In this document: piece after piece, positions 52,524 through 61,659 of the stretch | How the letters are laid out: each line of letters opens with the position of its first letter | How positions within the stretch are numbered: position 1 is the stretch's first letter | Origin: Rhizobium esperanzae | GTDB taxonomy: Bacteria > Pseudomonadota > Alphaproteobacteria > Rhizobiales > Rhizobiaceae | Direction of reading: 5' to 3' | Assembly: GCF_002204185.1 (NCBI RefSeq) | Contig: NZ_MXPU01000003.1 | Coordinates: 1 to 64,000, forward strand | Length of the DNA stretch: 64,000 nt | Program-made: the position numbers and the translations under genes | Notes under the pieces: model-generated | The model's input: only the letters and a program-made list of their open reading frames with translations | Databases searched by the model: none | What the model was told of the DNA's origin: nothing

Positions 52524-52653
52524 CTGAATACTCCATACCCCAAAGTGTTTCCCTGATATTACACTTCTCGACGAAAGCAAGAACACGTGTGCAACATGCT
52601 TGACTTTTCCACTCCACGCGGACAAAGGGGAAGCGGGGTATGGGGTCGAGGAC

Positions 52654-55600
52654 ATGCGGGGTTATTCCAGTAACATCTGTCGCATCGGGGTGGCGCTTGC
52701 GTTTGTCGTACCCGGGTTCGGGCTGCCGGCGATGGCCGATCCCCTGCCGCGTGCCACGCCGGTCGCCGGCTCGGTCATTGCCCGAAAGACCGGCGAGGAA
52801 GTGCGATTCATCGACGTGTCGGACTGGCGCGTCGTCGATATCAACCAGGATCTCCTGACTGGAGACGTACTGCGCACTAACGCCAACGGCCAGCTCGCCA
52901 TCGTCTTTTCCGATCACACCCAGGTCCGCCTCGGCCGCAATTCGTCGCTGCAGGTCAAGAAGATGGCCGCGAGCGGCGATACGGTGCTCAATCTCCAATC
53001 CGGCACCATCTGGGCACGCGCCGAGCGCGGCGGCCAGGGCCTGACTGTGGAAACACCGGCTGCCGCCGCCGCGATCCGCGGCACCGACTGGACGATGACC
53101 GTCGAGGGCGCCAAGACCTCGATGATCGTGCTGGAAGGCCGCGTGGCGCTCAGCAACCCGCAGGGCAGCGTCGAGGTCAGCGAGGGTGAAGGGGCAGTCG
53201 CCACCATCGGCCAGGCGCCGCACAAGATCATCAGTGTCAATCCCGATGACCGCGAACAGATGCTTTTCTATCTGGACCTGCGCGACGGCTTCGACCTGAT
53301 GCCGACCTCGCCCTTGCGGGCCGACCGCATGGCGACGGAGCGCCGCCGCCTGCTGGCGCTGCCGCCAGAGCGCCGCACGACTGAAGACTGGCTGGAACTC
53401 GCCGAAGTGCAGAGCGCCTTCGATGGACGGCAGGCCGCAGCCGCAACGCTGGAGAATATCCGCGGCCGCAAGCTGACGGCAGCCCAGCAGGCGCGCGTCG
53501 ACCTGATCGACGCCACCATCGCCGGCTCCGAAAAGCGCTATGGCGATGCCGCAAAGCTCTTCCAGAAAGCCCTGCCGCATCTCGATCCGACACGCCGCAA
53601 CATGGCGCAATATGGCGGCTATTTCGCCCGTTCGCTTGCCGATCCCAAACATGCCGAACCGCCGCCGGCCAATACCGCCGGCCCCTACGGCGCGATCATG
53701 CAAGCCTATACGACCGGCTTCTTGGAAAACCCTCGCGCGGCGCTCGAGATCATCAAGAAAGCCGAACAGCGCTATCCCGACGATCCGACCCTGCCGGCGG
53801 TCCGCGCCCAGCTGGCGCAGCTCACCGACGACGGCGAACAGATGAAGGAGGCGATCGAACGCTCGCTGGCGCTCGACCCTGACCATCCAATGGCGCTCTC
53901 CGCCCGCGCGAGCTACAGGGCGGTCTATCAGAGCGACATCAACGGCGCGCTTGCCGATCTGAACCGCGCCATCGAACTCGCCCCCGGCGCATCAGGCACG
54001 CTGAATTCGCTCGGCCTGCTGCAGAGTTCGCGCGACGCCAATGGCGAAGCGGAAAAGGCCTTCAAGAAGGCGATCGAGCTCGATCCGCAGGACCCGCTGC
54101 TGCACGCGAACTTGGCAATACTCTATCTCGACCAGGGGCGGATGAAGGAGGCCAAGCGCGAGATCGATACGGCAATCGCCCTCGATCCATCCTTCGATCT
54201 CGTCCTGCTCGCCCGCGGCCGCTATTACCTGCAGACCGGCGAGCGCGATAAGGCGCTCCAAGATCTGCTCGCCGCCAGCACCGCCAATCCGGCGCATTCG
54301 CAGTCGCAGCTGATGCTGGCCGCCGCCCATTACGAAAAGGGCGACCGTATCCCCTCGCAGCAGGCGCTCGACAATGCCGACCGGCTCGACAAGAACGACC
54401 CGGCCATCTCGGCCTTCCGCACTGCCGTCGATATCGACGATTACGACGCCGACGGCGCGATCCGCAACGCGCAGGAGTTCCTGCGCCGCTCGCGCGCCCG
54501 CGGCGGCGATTACAGCAGCCTCGGCGCCAATGCGAGCGCCGGATCGACCTTGAACGATGCCTTCCGCCTGCAGGGGCTGGACGCCTGGGGCCGCTATTAT
54601 GGTGATGCGGTTTTCGATCCCTTCCAAGGCAGCGGCTATATCGATCAGTCGATCAAGGGCAGCATCTTTCCTTTCGTCAACGCCACCAATTTCAGCGACG
54701 ACAACATCATCCAGAACCGCGGCAACGCATCGAGCTACTCATCCTTCATCCAGGGCCTGCTGATCAATCCGCACATGCTCTCCGGCCGTTCACGCTCGGC
54801 GACGCTGTTCGACGTTCCGTTCATCGAAGGCTCGCTCGGCGGCGGCATCAACAGCCTCGACGGGCATACCAGACGTATCGGTGAAGCCGATATCCAGGGC
54901 TATTCCAACGAAACCATCCCGATCAGCTTCTACGGCAACTTGACCTGGGAAGAGCTGGCGCTCGACCGCGACTACCGGGATTTCGGCGGTGTCCAGACGG
55001 ATAATAAGCTGCTGGGCGCCAACGGTTATCTGACGGCAACGGTCACGCCCGATGATCGCGTGGTCGCGTTCGTCAACCACGGCAAGAATGATGGAACATT
55101 GAACGCGCAAACGCAGGGCACGGTGCTGACGGACCTGTTCAATTTGGCGGGCGTTCCGATTAGGGCGATAGTTACGTCGGAATATTTCCGCCGCGATGTG
55201 GAGAACGAGCTAACCAATGCCGGCATAGGCTGGAGCCACACCTTCGCCTATGAAAATATATTGAATGGTGCATTCCTCTATTCGGAGACCAGATCGCGAA
55301 CAGCAAGCTCTCTTCAAGCCGACGATGCGCCTCTTTTCCCCCTACCCGATCCAGACATCATTCCTGTCCTTGATGGGGTCGAGGACATCTCATCCAAAAC
55401 TTACATCGGGGCCCTCAGCCATTCCATCGGCAGCGGGCCGCTGACCTGGCGATACGGGATCGAGGGCGGGTGGACAGACACCAGCAAGACCATCTCATCC
55501 CGCTCTTATGAAATCGTTCCTCTCTTCCCGGTCATCCCGGAAGTCATCAGCGATCCCAGCACCACCAACAACACCGTCGATATCGGCCGCGCCTATGTCG

Positions 55601-56412
55601 ATGTGCTGCATGAGATCACGCCCGATCTCAAGGGCGAATACGCCTTGTTCGCCACGCGCCTGGAAGGCGATGGCATCGATATCAGCCGGCTGGAGCCGCG
55701 CTTCGGTCTCGCCTGGACGCCGGTTCAAAACCACTGGCTGCGGGCCGCCTTCATGCGTCAAAGCTTTGATACCACCGTGCCGACCCTTGCCCCGATCGGC
55801 ATACTCGGGCTGCAGGCCAACCAATTTTCGACCAATCTGCAAGGTTATACGGATACGGTCGCCCTGCAATGGGATGCAGAATGGACTGACCGCTTCTTCA
55901 CTTCGGTCGAATATCAGCATCAGGAATTGCACGATTTCTCGATCGATTTGCCGCTGATCTCACTTCCCTCGGATACCAGTCTGCCGATCTCGCGCGGCAG
56001 CATCGATCGCGCTTCCGTCACTGCCAACGTCGCGCTCGGCAACGGCTTCGGTCTTTCAGCCACCTATGCCTATATGGATTCGGAGAACAGGGACCCGCTC
56101 GAGCCGATTTATGGCGGCCCTCTTCCCTTCATACCGCAGAATTCCGGGCAGATTGCCCTGACCTGGGTGAACGAAGCCAAGGTAAAGGCGACGGTCGCCG
56201 CCAACTATATCGGCGAGCGCGACGGCGATCGCTTCGGCACCAAGCTCGACGATTACTGGAGCCTCGACGCCCACCTGGTCTGGGAGCCGTTCGACAAGCG
56301 CATCGAGCTGGAAGCGGCCGCCTATAATCTGCTCGACGAGGACTTCGAGATCACCCCCGGCGTGCCCGGCTGGGGCCGCGCCTTCAAGGGCACGCTTAAA
56401 GTCCGCTTCTGA
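52654..56412 (+). CDS. FecR-TPR-outer-membrane beta-barrel fusion protein
   Basis: 1252 residues, unusually composite. A signal peptide (1-28, ending LPAMA), then a FecR domain (about 40-175: GDVLRTNANGQLAIVFSD, LRTNxxG pattern, IRGTDWTMTVEG). A helical region and TPR repeats follow (about 240-590; NLAILYLDQGRMKEAKREID and ARGRYYLQTGERDKALQDL are clear units). The last ~600 residues are Tyr/Asn/Asp-rich beta strands like a TonB-dependent-receptor barrel, ending LKVRF with the terminal Phe of outer-membrane proteins. No TonB plug is evident. Its stop overlaps the ATG of the CHASE2 cyclase gene by one base, so the two act together. ATG 52654 has GAGG close by; other starts are weaker. Confidence 0.85.
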   Translation: MRGYSSNICRIGVALAFVVPGFGLPAMADPLPRATPVAGSVIARKTGEEVRFIDVSDWRVVDINQDLLTGDVLRTNANGQLAIVFSDHTQVRLGRNSSLQVKKMAASGDTVLNLQSGTIWARAERGGQGLTVETPAAAAAIRGTDWTMTVEGAKTSMIVLEGRVALSNPQGSVEVSEGEGAVATIGQAPHKIISVNPDDREQMLFYLDLRDGFDLMPTSPLRADRMATERRRLLALPPERRTTEDWLELAEVQSAFDGRQAAAATLENIRGRKLTAAQQARVDLIDATIAGSEKRYGDAAKLFQKALPHLDPTRRNMAQYGGYFARSLADPKHAEPPPANTAGPYGAIMQAYTTGFLENPRAALEIIKKAEQRYPDDPTLPAVRAQLAQLTDDGEQMKEAIERSLALDPDHPMALSARASYRAVYQSDINGALADLNRAIELAPGASGTLNSLGLLQSSRDANGEAEKAFKKAIELDPQDPLLHANLAILYLDQGRMKEAKREIDTAIALDPSFDLVLLARGRYYLQTGERDKALQDLLAASTANPAHSQSQLMLAAAHYEKGDRIPSQQALDNADRLDKNDPAISAFRTAVDIDDYDADGAIRNAQEFLRRSRARGGDYSSLGANASAGSTLNDAFRLQGLDAWGRYYGDAVFDPFQGSGYIDQSIKGSIFPFVNATNFSDDNIIQNRGNASSYSSFIQGLLINPHMLSGRSRSATLFDVPFIEGSLGGGINSLDGHTRRIGEADIQGYSNETIPISFYGNLTWEELALDRDYRDFGGVQTDNKLLGANGYLTATVTPDDRVVAFVNHGKNDGTLNAQTQGTVLTDLFNLAGVPIRAIVTSEYFRRDVENELTNAGIGWSHTFAYENILNGAFLYSETRSRTASSLQADDAPLFPLPDPDIIPVLDGVEDISSKTYIGALSHSIGSGPLTWRYGIEGGWTDTSKTISSRSYEIVPLFPVIPEVISDPSTTNNTVDIGRAYVDVLHEITPDLKGEYALFATRLEGDGIDISRLEPRFGLAWTPVQNHWLRAAFMRQSFDTTVPTLAPIGILGLQANQFSTNLQGYTDTVALQWDAEWTDRFFTSVEYQHQELHDFSIDLPLISLPSDTSLPISRGSIDRASVTANVALGNGFGLSATYAYMDSENRDPLEPIYGGPLPFIPQNSGQIALTWVNEAKVKATVAANYIGERDGDRFGTKLDDYWSLDAHLVWEPFDKRIELEAAAYNLLDEDFEITPGVPGWGRAFKGTLKVRF

Positions 56413-58394
56413 TGCCGGCACAGAACGCGCCTCGGCAGACCGGACTGAACGGCGGTCAGATCGCAAGCCGTCGCCTCAGGCTGCTCGTGCTGTCGCTCGC
56501 CGTACTGGTCGCCATCTCGCTTCTGTCGCGCCTGCCCGCCTGGTCGCTGCTGGAGCTCAGAAGCTTCGACTATCTCTCGACCGTCGACGATCCCCGTCCG
56601 CCACCCGGCGGACCCGTCATCGTCGCAATCGACGAACCCTCGCTTGCCGATATCAACGCGCAGTGGCCCTGGCCGCGCAGGCTGCATGCCGAGCTCATCA
56701 GCCAGTTGCGCGCCGCCGGCGCCCGCGTCATCGGCCTCGACATCATCATGGCCGAGCCCTCGAACCCGGATAATGACGCGGCGATCACCAGTGCCGTCGG
56801 ATCCGATGTCGTGCTGGCTGGCGACGAGACGCTGATCGAGACGCCACAGGCCTCGCAATTGATCCGCGCCACACCCATGCCGCAGCTGACCGACGCAGGC
56901 GCCGTCACCGGCATCGCCTCGATCGATCTCAGCGGCGACGGCATCTTCCGCCGCATTCCGGGCTACGAGGATGGCTTTGCCGCCATGCTTGCAAAGACCT
57001 CGGGAGTGGCGCCGGAAGCCCTGCCGGCTGGTCGGCTTATCCAATCCTTCGGCCCGGCCCGCAGCTATCCCACCGTCTCCTATTATCAGGCGCTCGACCC
57101 GAAGAACCTGCTGCCGCCGGATTATTTCAAGGATCGCGTCGTGCTCGTCGGCCTCAGCCTGCAGAATGCGCCTGAAATCGACAAAGGCGGCGTCGACGCC
57201 TTCGCAACCCCCTATACCGTTCACACCGGCAAGCTCGTCTCCGGCGTCGAGATCCAGGCGACGATCTACGACAATATCCGGCGCGGCCTGTCGATCGCCG
57301 AGGCCCGGCTGCCGACGGTTGCCGCCTGCATTCTGATATCGGTGCTGCTGGCCGCCGCCACCGTCTGGCGCTCGACGGGATGGTTGACGGTCGTGAACAG
57401 TGCGGCCGCCCTCCTCGCCTTTGCGGCCGTCAGTGCCGCCTGTATCCGGCTGGCCCATGTCTTCGTCTCGCCGCTTGGGCCTACGGTCGCCTATATCTCC
57501 GTCGTCTTCGGCCAGGCCGCTTTCGATTTTGCCGAGGAGCGCCGCAACAAGCGCCAGATCACTCGCGCCTTCGCCCAATATATCTCGCCCGATCTGGTCA
57601 AGCGCCTGTCGAGCGATCCCACGCAGCTGAAGCTCGGGGGCGAGCGGCGCACGCTCTCGGTGCTGTTCTCAGACGTACGCGGCTTCACCACCATCGCCGA
57701 GACGCTGAAGGATGATCCGGAACAGCTGACCGGCCTGATCAACCGGCTGCTGACACCGCTCTCCGATGTGGTGATGGATCACGGCGGCACGATCGACAAA
57801 TATATGGGCGACTGCATCATGGCCTTCTGGAACGCGCCGCTCGACGATTCCGACCATGCGCTTCACGCCGTGCGGGCCTCGCTCGCCATGCAGGCGGCCA
57901 TATCGAGGCTGAATGGCCAGTTGGAGCGGGAAGCGGCCGCACTCGGCAGCAAGCCGCACGTCCTGAAGATGGGCGTCGGCATCAACACCGGCGAATGCAT
58001 CGTCGGCAATATGGGCTCGACCCGCCGCTTCGACTATTCCTGCCTCGGCGACAGCGTCAACCTCGCCTCCCGCCTCGAGGGCGCCTCGAAGAATTATGGC
58101 GTGGCGCTGCTGCTCGGCGAGGAAACCGCAAGGCTGGTGGCCGCCGACTACACCACCGTCGAACTCGACCGCATCATCGTCAAAGGCCGCACCGTCCCCT
58201 CGCCCGTCTTCACCGTCGTGCACAAGGCCGATGCCGCAGCGCTGGCCGCGCATCAAGCCTTCATCGAGGCGAAATATGCCGGGACGCTTGTGCCATCCGA
58301 CCCGGTCTTCGATACGTTGGCTGCCGATATCCCAGAACTTGCCCCGTACTACGCCGCCATGCGGGATGCGCTGGTTGGCGATGGTGGGGAGTGA
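56412..58394 (+). CDS. CHASE2-domain class III adenylate cyclase, membrane
   Basis: 660 residues. A membrane helix (22-40), a periplasmic CHASE2 sensor (about 45-290: VIVAIDEPSLADI, WPWPRRLHAELI, DIIMAEPSNPDND, FKDRVVLVGLS), three helices (about 298-375) and a C-terminal cyclase domain. Catalytic motifs are intact: LFSDVRGFTTIAE (metal Asp), GTIDKYMGDCIMAFW (Lys and second Asp), YSCLGDSVNLASRLEG (Asp, Asn, Arg). Lys plus Asp fits ATP selectivity. CHASE2 cyclases often sit next to FecR-domain genes, as here, where the FecR part is fused to a barrel. The product nucleotide might also act on the divergent PycTM-like protein. Confidence 0.93.
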   Translation: MPAQNAPRQTGLNGGQIASRRLRLLVLSLAVLVAISLLSRLPAWSLLELRSFDYLSTVDDPRPPPGGPVIVAIDEPSLADINAQWPWPRRLHAELISQLRAAGARVIGLDIIMAEPSNPDNDAAITSAVGSDVVLAGDETLIETPQASQLIRATPMPQLTDAGAVTGIASIDLSGDGIFRRIPGYEDGFAAMLAKTSGVAPEALPAGRLIQSFGPARSYPTVSYYQALDPKNLLPPDYFKDRVVLVGLSLQNAPEIDKGGVDAFATPYTVHTGKLVSGVEIQATIYDNIRRGLSIAEARLPTVAACILISVLLAAATVWRSTGWLTVVNSAAALLAFAAVSAACIRLAHVFVSPLGPTVAYISVVFGQAAFDFAEERRNKRQITRAFAQYISPDLVKRLSSDPTQLKLGGERRTLSVLFSDVRGFTTIAETLKDDPEQLTGLINRLLTPLSDVVMDHGGTIDKYMGDCIMAFWNAPLDDSDHALHAVRASLAMQAAISRLNGQLEREAAALGSKPHVLKMGVGINTGECIVGNMGSTRRFDYSCLGDSVNLASRLEGASKNYGVALLLGEETARLVAADYTTVELDRIIVKGRTVPSPVFTVVHKADAAALAAHQAFIEAKYAGTLVPSDPVFDTLAADIPELAPYYAAMRDALVGDGGE

Positions 58395-58426
58395 TCGCGC
58401 AGCGACAGTTCTGCGCAGATGCTCCT

Positions 58427-58954
58427 CTACGAGCCGAGCGCGTACATGTTCGTCGGCGCGCCATGCAGCATCACCTCGCGCTCGAAACGGAAGCCGCATT
58501 TCTCGAGGATGCGGCTGGATGCGGCATTGATGGGACGCACCAGCCCGATCACGCGCTCCGCATGCAGCTCGTCGAAAGCAAAGGCCAGCGTTTCCCGCAC
58601 CAGCTCCGTGGCATATCCTTGCCCCCAGCTTGCAGGCTGGAGATGATAGGAAAGATTAAGGCCGCCGAACTCCTTGGAAAGGGTCACGCCGCCGAAACCG
58701 ATCAGCGCGCCTGCTGCCTCGACCGCCCAGCGCCCGAAGCCGTGATCTTTCCAATGACCTATGTCACGGGAAAGCCTCGCAGCACTTTCTTCCGGCGAAT
58801 CCGGGCGCGGCATAGGCCGATGTGCAACCAACTCCGGTCGGGAAAAAAGCTCTGTCAAAAAATGAAAATCTCCGGCCACAGGAGTTCTAAGCTGCAATCT
58901 CGCAGTATGCCGGATCGCCGGAGACGCTGAGTCATTGAACTCTTTTTCCAGCAT
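58427..58954 (-). CDS. GNAT N-acetyltransferase (RimJ/RimL-like)
   Basis: 175 residues from the ATG at 58954 (GAGG 6 bases upstream); 58969 is an alternative. LRTPVAGDFHFLTELFSRPEL, GFGGVTLSKEFGG, LQPASWGQGYATELVRETLA (acetyl-CoA loop) and VRPINAASSRILEKCGF are the RimJ-type pattern. Such enzymes acetylate N-terminal amines or small molecules. The gene is convergent with the cyclase gene, separated by 32 bases. Confidence 0.9.
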   Translation of the reverse strand: MLEKEFNDSASPAIRHTARLQLRTPVAGDFHFLTELFSRPELVAHRPMPRPDSPEESAARLSRDIGHWKDHGFGRWAVEAAGALIGFGGVTLSKEFGGLNLSYHLQPASWGQGYATELVRETLAFAFDELHAERVIGLVRPINAASSRILEKCGFRFEREVMLHGAPTNMYALGS

Positions 58955-59019
58955 CGTCTGCCTCGTCATTGAGGACACGATATCCTCAGCACTTCTTGCC
59001 GGCCACGGCAATCTCCAAC

Positions 59020-59185
59020 GCTCCTCATCCTGAAGTGCGCAGGCCAAAGGCAGGAGCCTCGAGGGACACGCCGCAGCGCCGCTCCTTGCATCCATCAACC
59101 GTCAGCCTGAGCACCCGCCTCGTCCTTCGAGGCCCCTGCGGGGCACCTCAGGATAAGGCTCTCTTGGGCCTCGGCGCGGCATCCG
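59020..59185. repeat. Dispersed repeat, family A, best-preserved copy
   Basis: Two facing halves: CTCCTCATCCTGAAGTGCGC ... CCTCGAGGGACACGC at about 59022-59073, and GCCTCGTCCTTCGAGGCCCC, TGCGGGGCACCTCAGGATAA then GGCTCTCTTGGG at 59115-59168. The CCTCGA/TCGAGG cores let the halves fold. Copies lie at 51716-51975 and 61770-61915. Confidence 0.65.
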
Positions 59186-59207
59186 CCAGATTGGCGGGAG
59201 GAGATCG

Positions 59208-59789
59208 CTATGCGGTTCGCAGCCTCGCAATCTCGGGTCCAACCACCGCGATAAACAGTCCGGGATCGCCGAGAGCCCGCGCCGACAGCATTGCCCCATG
59301 CACCGAGGCCATCAGCATCTGGGCCTGCTCTTCCGGCCGCTTGTCCAGCCGGAACAGGCCCTGCTCCACGCCGGCCTGCAGCACCGAGGTCAGCCATGCC
59401 GCCAGATTTCGGAAATGGGCGCGCACGCGTGAGGCCACCTCGTCAGGCAGCATCTGCATTTCGCCGGCGAGCATGGCGCAGACGCAGAAGGGCTGCGAGG
59501 CGTTCTCGATGCAGGTACGCCAGTAGTCGATGTAGAATTGCAGCTGATCGGCAGGGCTTGCGGCTTGCTCGCGCAGCGACTGCAATCCCGCCGCCGCCTG
59601 CCTGGTGTAGCGATCGACCAGCACCGCGACCAGCTCGGCCTTCGCAGGGAAATGATGGTGGATGCTCGCCTTGCGGATGCCGATCGCGTCCGAGATGTCG
59701 GCATAGCTGAAGCCATTATAGCCACCCGCCACGATGAGCGACTGGGCGATATCGAGGATTTTGTCCGAGGTCGATGCCGTTGATTTCAT
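59208..59789 (-). CDS. TetR-family transcriptional repressor
   Basis: 193 residues. HTH at 8-55: ILDIAQSLIVAGGYNGFSYADISDAIGIRK broken after GYNGF, then ASIHHHFPAKAELVAVLVDRY. The C-terminal domain resembles TetR_C_39-like regulators (YIDYWRTCIENASQPFCVCAML split at the Cys pair, GEMQMLPDEV). It is divergent from the DUF308 gene; two near-identical operators between them make autoregulation and control of that gene likely. Confidence 0.93.
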   Translation of the reverse strand: MKSTASTSDKILDIAQSLIVAGGYNGFSYADISDAIGIRKASIHHHFPAKAELVAVLVDRYTRQAAAGLQSLREQAASPADQLQFYIDYWRTCIENASQPFCVCAMLAGEMQMLPDEVASRVRAHFRNLAAWLTSVLQAGVEQGLFRLDKRPEEQAQMLMASVHGAMLSARALGDPGLFIAVVGPEIARLRTA

Positions 59790-59797
59790 ACCGCCGC

Positions 59798-59815
59798 CTA
59801 CCTTCTGGTAGGAAG
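59798..59815. promoter_or_regulatory. TetR operator copy 1
   Basis: CTACCTTCTGGTAGGAAG, with CCTACC/GGTAGG symmetry around TTCT, lies 9 bases upstream of the TetR start. It matches copy 2 (opposite strand) at 16 of 18 positions. Confidence 0.7.
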
Positions 59816-59889
59816 ATTGTCAAGCTCTGGCACTCTGCTCTCCCGTCACAAGAAGGTGTCCGCGAATTGCGTTGACTCCTGTTTGCCGC

Positions 59890-59907
59890 CTTCCTACTAG
59901 CAGGTAG
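59890..59907. promoter_or_regulatory. TetR operator copy 2
   Basis: CTTCCTACTAGCAGGTAG, the inverse form of copy 1 (CTACCTGCTAGTAGGAAG), lies 20 bases before the DUF308 start, where bound repressor would block transcription or early elongation of that gene. Confidence 0.7.
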
Positions 59908-59927
59908 ACAAAACAGGAGCCCTGCCG

Positions 59928-60485
59928 ATGCAAAATCAATCTTCCAATCAGTCCGACTGGCTGCGATCCTACTACTTCACACGCGCCGCATTCTCGCTCA
60001 TCTGGATTGCCGCCGCCATTCTCCTTGCCGGGCAAGCGGGCGCTGCGGCCTTCCTGCTGGTGATCTATCCCTTGTGGGATGCGCTCGCCAATCTGGTCGA
60101 CGCCCGGGTCAATGGCGGCTTGCGGGCCAATCCGTCGCAGACGCTGAATGTCGTGGTCAGCACGGTCACCGCGCTCGCCGTCAGTATTGCGCTTGGTAAG
60201 AGCACCCATGCCGTCCTCGCCGTTTTCGGGGCCTGGGCGATCCTCTCGGGCCTGTTGCAGCTCTATACCGGTGTGAGGCGCTGGCGCACTGAAGGCGCCC
60301 AATGGGTGATGATCCTGAGTGGCGCGCAATCCGCCCTTGCCGGCGGCTTCATGATCGGCCGAGCGCTCGGCACGGCCACGCCGACGATCCACGATATCGT
60401 GCCTTATGCCAGTTTCGGCGCATTCTACTTCCTGCTCTCCTCGATCTTGCTTGCCGTCGCGGCCTATCGCAAAGCGCACGCATAG
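59928..60485 (+). CDS. DUF308-type membrane protein
   Basis: 185 residues with six hydrophobic segments (about 17-36, 40-55, 72-88, 95-115, 125-145, 160-180). YPLWDALANLVDARVNGG and WAILSGLLQLYTGVRRWR are characteristic of DUF308/HdeD-like proteins in rhizobia. Probably an inner-membrane protein made when the divergent TetR repressor is relieved. Function unknown. ACAGGAG precedes the ATG. Confidence 0.85.
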   Translation: MQNQSSNQSDWLRSYYFTRAAFSLIWIAAAILLAGQAGAAAFLLVIYPLWDALANLVDARVNGGLRANPSQTLNVVVSTVTALAVSIALGKSTHAVLAVFGAWAILSGLLQLYTGVRRWRTEGAQWVMILSGAQSALAGGFMIGRALGTATPTIHDIVPYASFGAFYFLLSSILLAVAAYRKAHA

Positions 60486-60646
60486 GCACTATCCGGCTCC
60501 TGCGGTGGTAGACTTGCCGCCGCCGGAAGCCGGGCACGACGCACTCATGATCTCGGCGATGCAAAAGATTTGCGGGAGACGATGAAATTCTTTACCGCTA
60601 TGAAAGGTGATCACAGTCCCCGCGCCCAGCCTCCGAGGTCACTCCC

Positions 60647-61627
60647 ATGGCTTTGAAAGTTCTCTTCATTGGCGGCACCGGCCAAATTTCCTATCCTTGC
60701 GTCGAACGCGCCGTTGCCGCAGGCCACGATGTCAGCGTCTACAATCGCGGCTTGAGAGACGCCGCCCTGCCCACCGGTGTCACCTCGATCGTCGGCGACT
60801 TGGGGTCGAGCGCTTACGCCGATCTCGCCGGGACCAATTATGATGTCGTCTGCCAGTTCATCGCCTTCACGCCGGATCAGGTGGCGCGCGATGTCGAGGT
60901 CTTCTCGGGCAATTGCAGCCAGTACATCTTCATCTCCTCGGCTTCGGTCTACGAAAAACCGCCGCGCCACTACGTGATCACCGAGGAGACGCCGGCGATC
61001 AATCCATACTGGCCATACAGCCAGGCCAAGATCGCCTGCGAGGAACTGCTCAAGAAGTCCGATAACCTCGTCTGGACGATCGTCCGCCCTAGCCACACTG
61101 TCCGCACCGGCCTGCCGATCATGATGGGCGATAGCGATATCATGGCAAGGCGCATGCTGGACGGCGACCCCATCATCGTAGCCGGCGACGGCCACACGCC
61201 CTGGACGCTCACCCGCTCGGTCGATTTCGCCGTGCCTTTCGTCGGCCTTTTCGGCAAAGACGCGGCGCTAAAAGAGATTTTTCACATCACCTCCGATCGT
61301 GCGCACCTCTGGAACGATATCCAGAAGACCATCGCAAGATTGCTGGGCGTGGAAGCCAAGATCGTCCACGTGCCGACGGACACGCTGATCAAGTACAATC
61401 CGGAATGGATCGGCCCGCTCCTCGGCGACAAGGCCTGGACGGCCATTTTCGATAATTCCAAGGTCAAGCGCGTGGCGGGCGATTTCACCTGCGCCGAGAG
61501 CCTGGATGAAATCCTGGCCGACTCGATCATGCACCTCAAGCAGCGCCTAACTAAGGGCCGGCCGCCCAGGGGTGAACTCGATGGGCTGATTGACAGGATT
61601 TGCGCGGCGCAAGGTGGGCTTGGTTAG
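60647..61627 (+). CDS. NAD-dependent epimerase/dehydratase family protein
   Basis: 326 residues of the extended SDR type. The cofactor motif is VLFIGGTGQISYP (GGTGxIS), a variant seen in the atypical group with isoflavone-reductase or CSP41-like members. FISSASVYEKPP and the active-site Tyr-Lys in YWPYSQAKIACEE follow; DFAVPFVGL and FHITSDRAHLWNDI are in the C-terminal half. Likely acts on a nucleotide sugar or similar compound. Confidence 0.88.
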   Translation: MALKVLFIGGTGQISYPCVERAVAAGHDVSVYNRGLRDAALPTGVTSIVGDLGSSAYADLAGTNYDVVCQFIAFTPDQVARDVEVFSGNCSQYIFISSASVYEKPPRHYVITEETPAINPYWPYSQAKIACEELLKKSDNLVWTIVRPSHTVRTGLPIMMGDSDIMARRMLDGDPIIVAGDGHTPWTLTRSVDFAVPFVGLFGKDAALKEIFHITSDRAHLWNDIQKTIARLLGVEAKIVHVPTDTLIKYNPEWIGPLLGDKAWTAIFDNSKVKRVAGDFTCAESLDEILADSIMHLKQRLTKGRPPRGELDGLIDRICAAQGGLG

Positions 61628-61659
61628 GATACGGCAGGCGACGAGTGGTGGCGACAGCG

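Noticed and set aside
52510..53886. 458-codon open frame on the minus strand
   Set aside because: Antisense of the FecR/TPR part of the barrel protein; no domain motifs and low-complexity composition.
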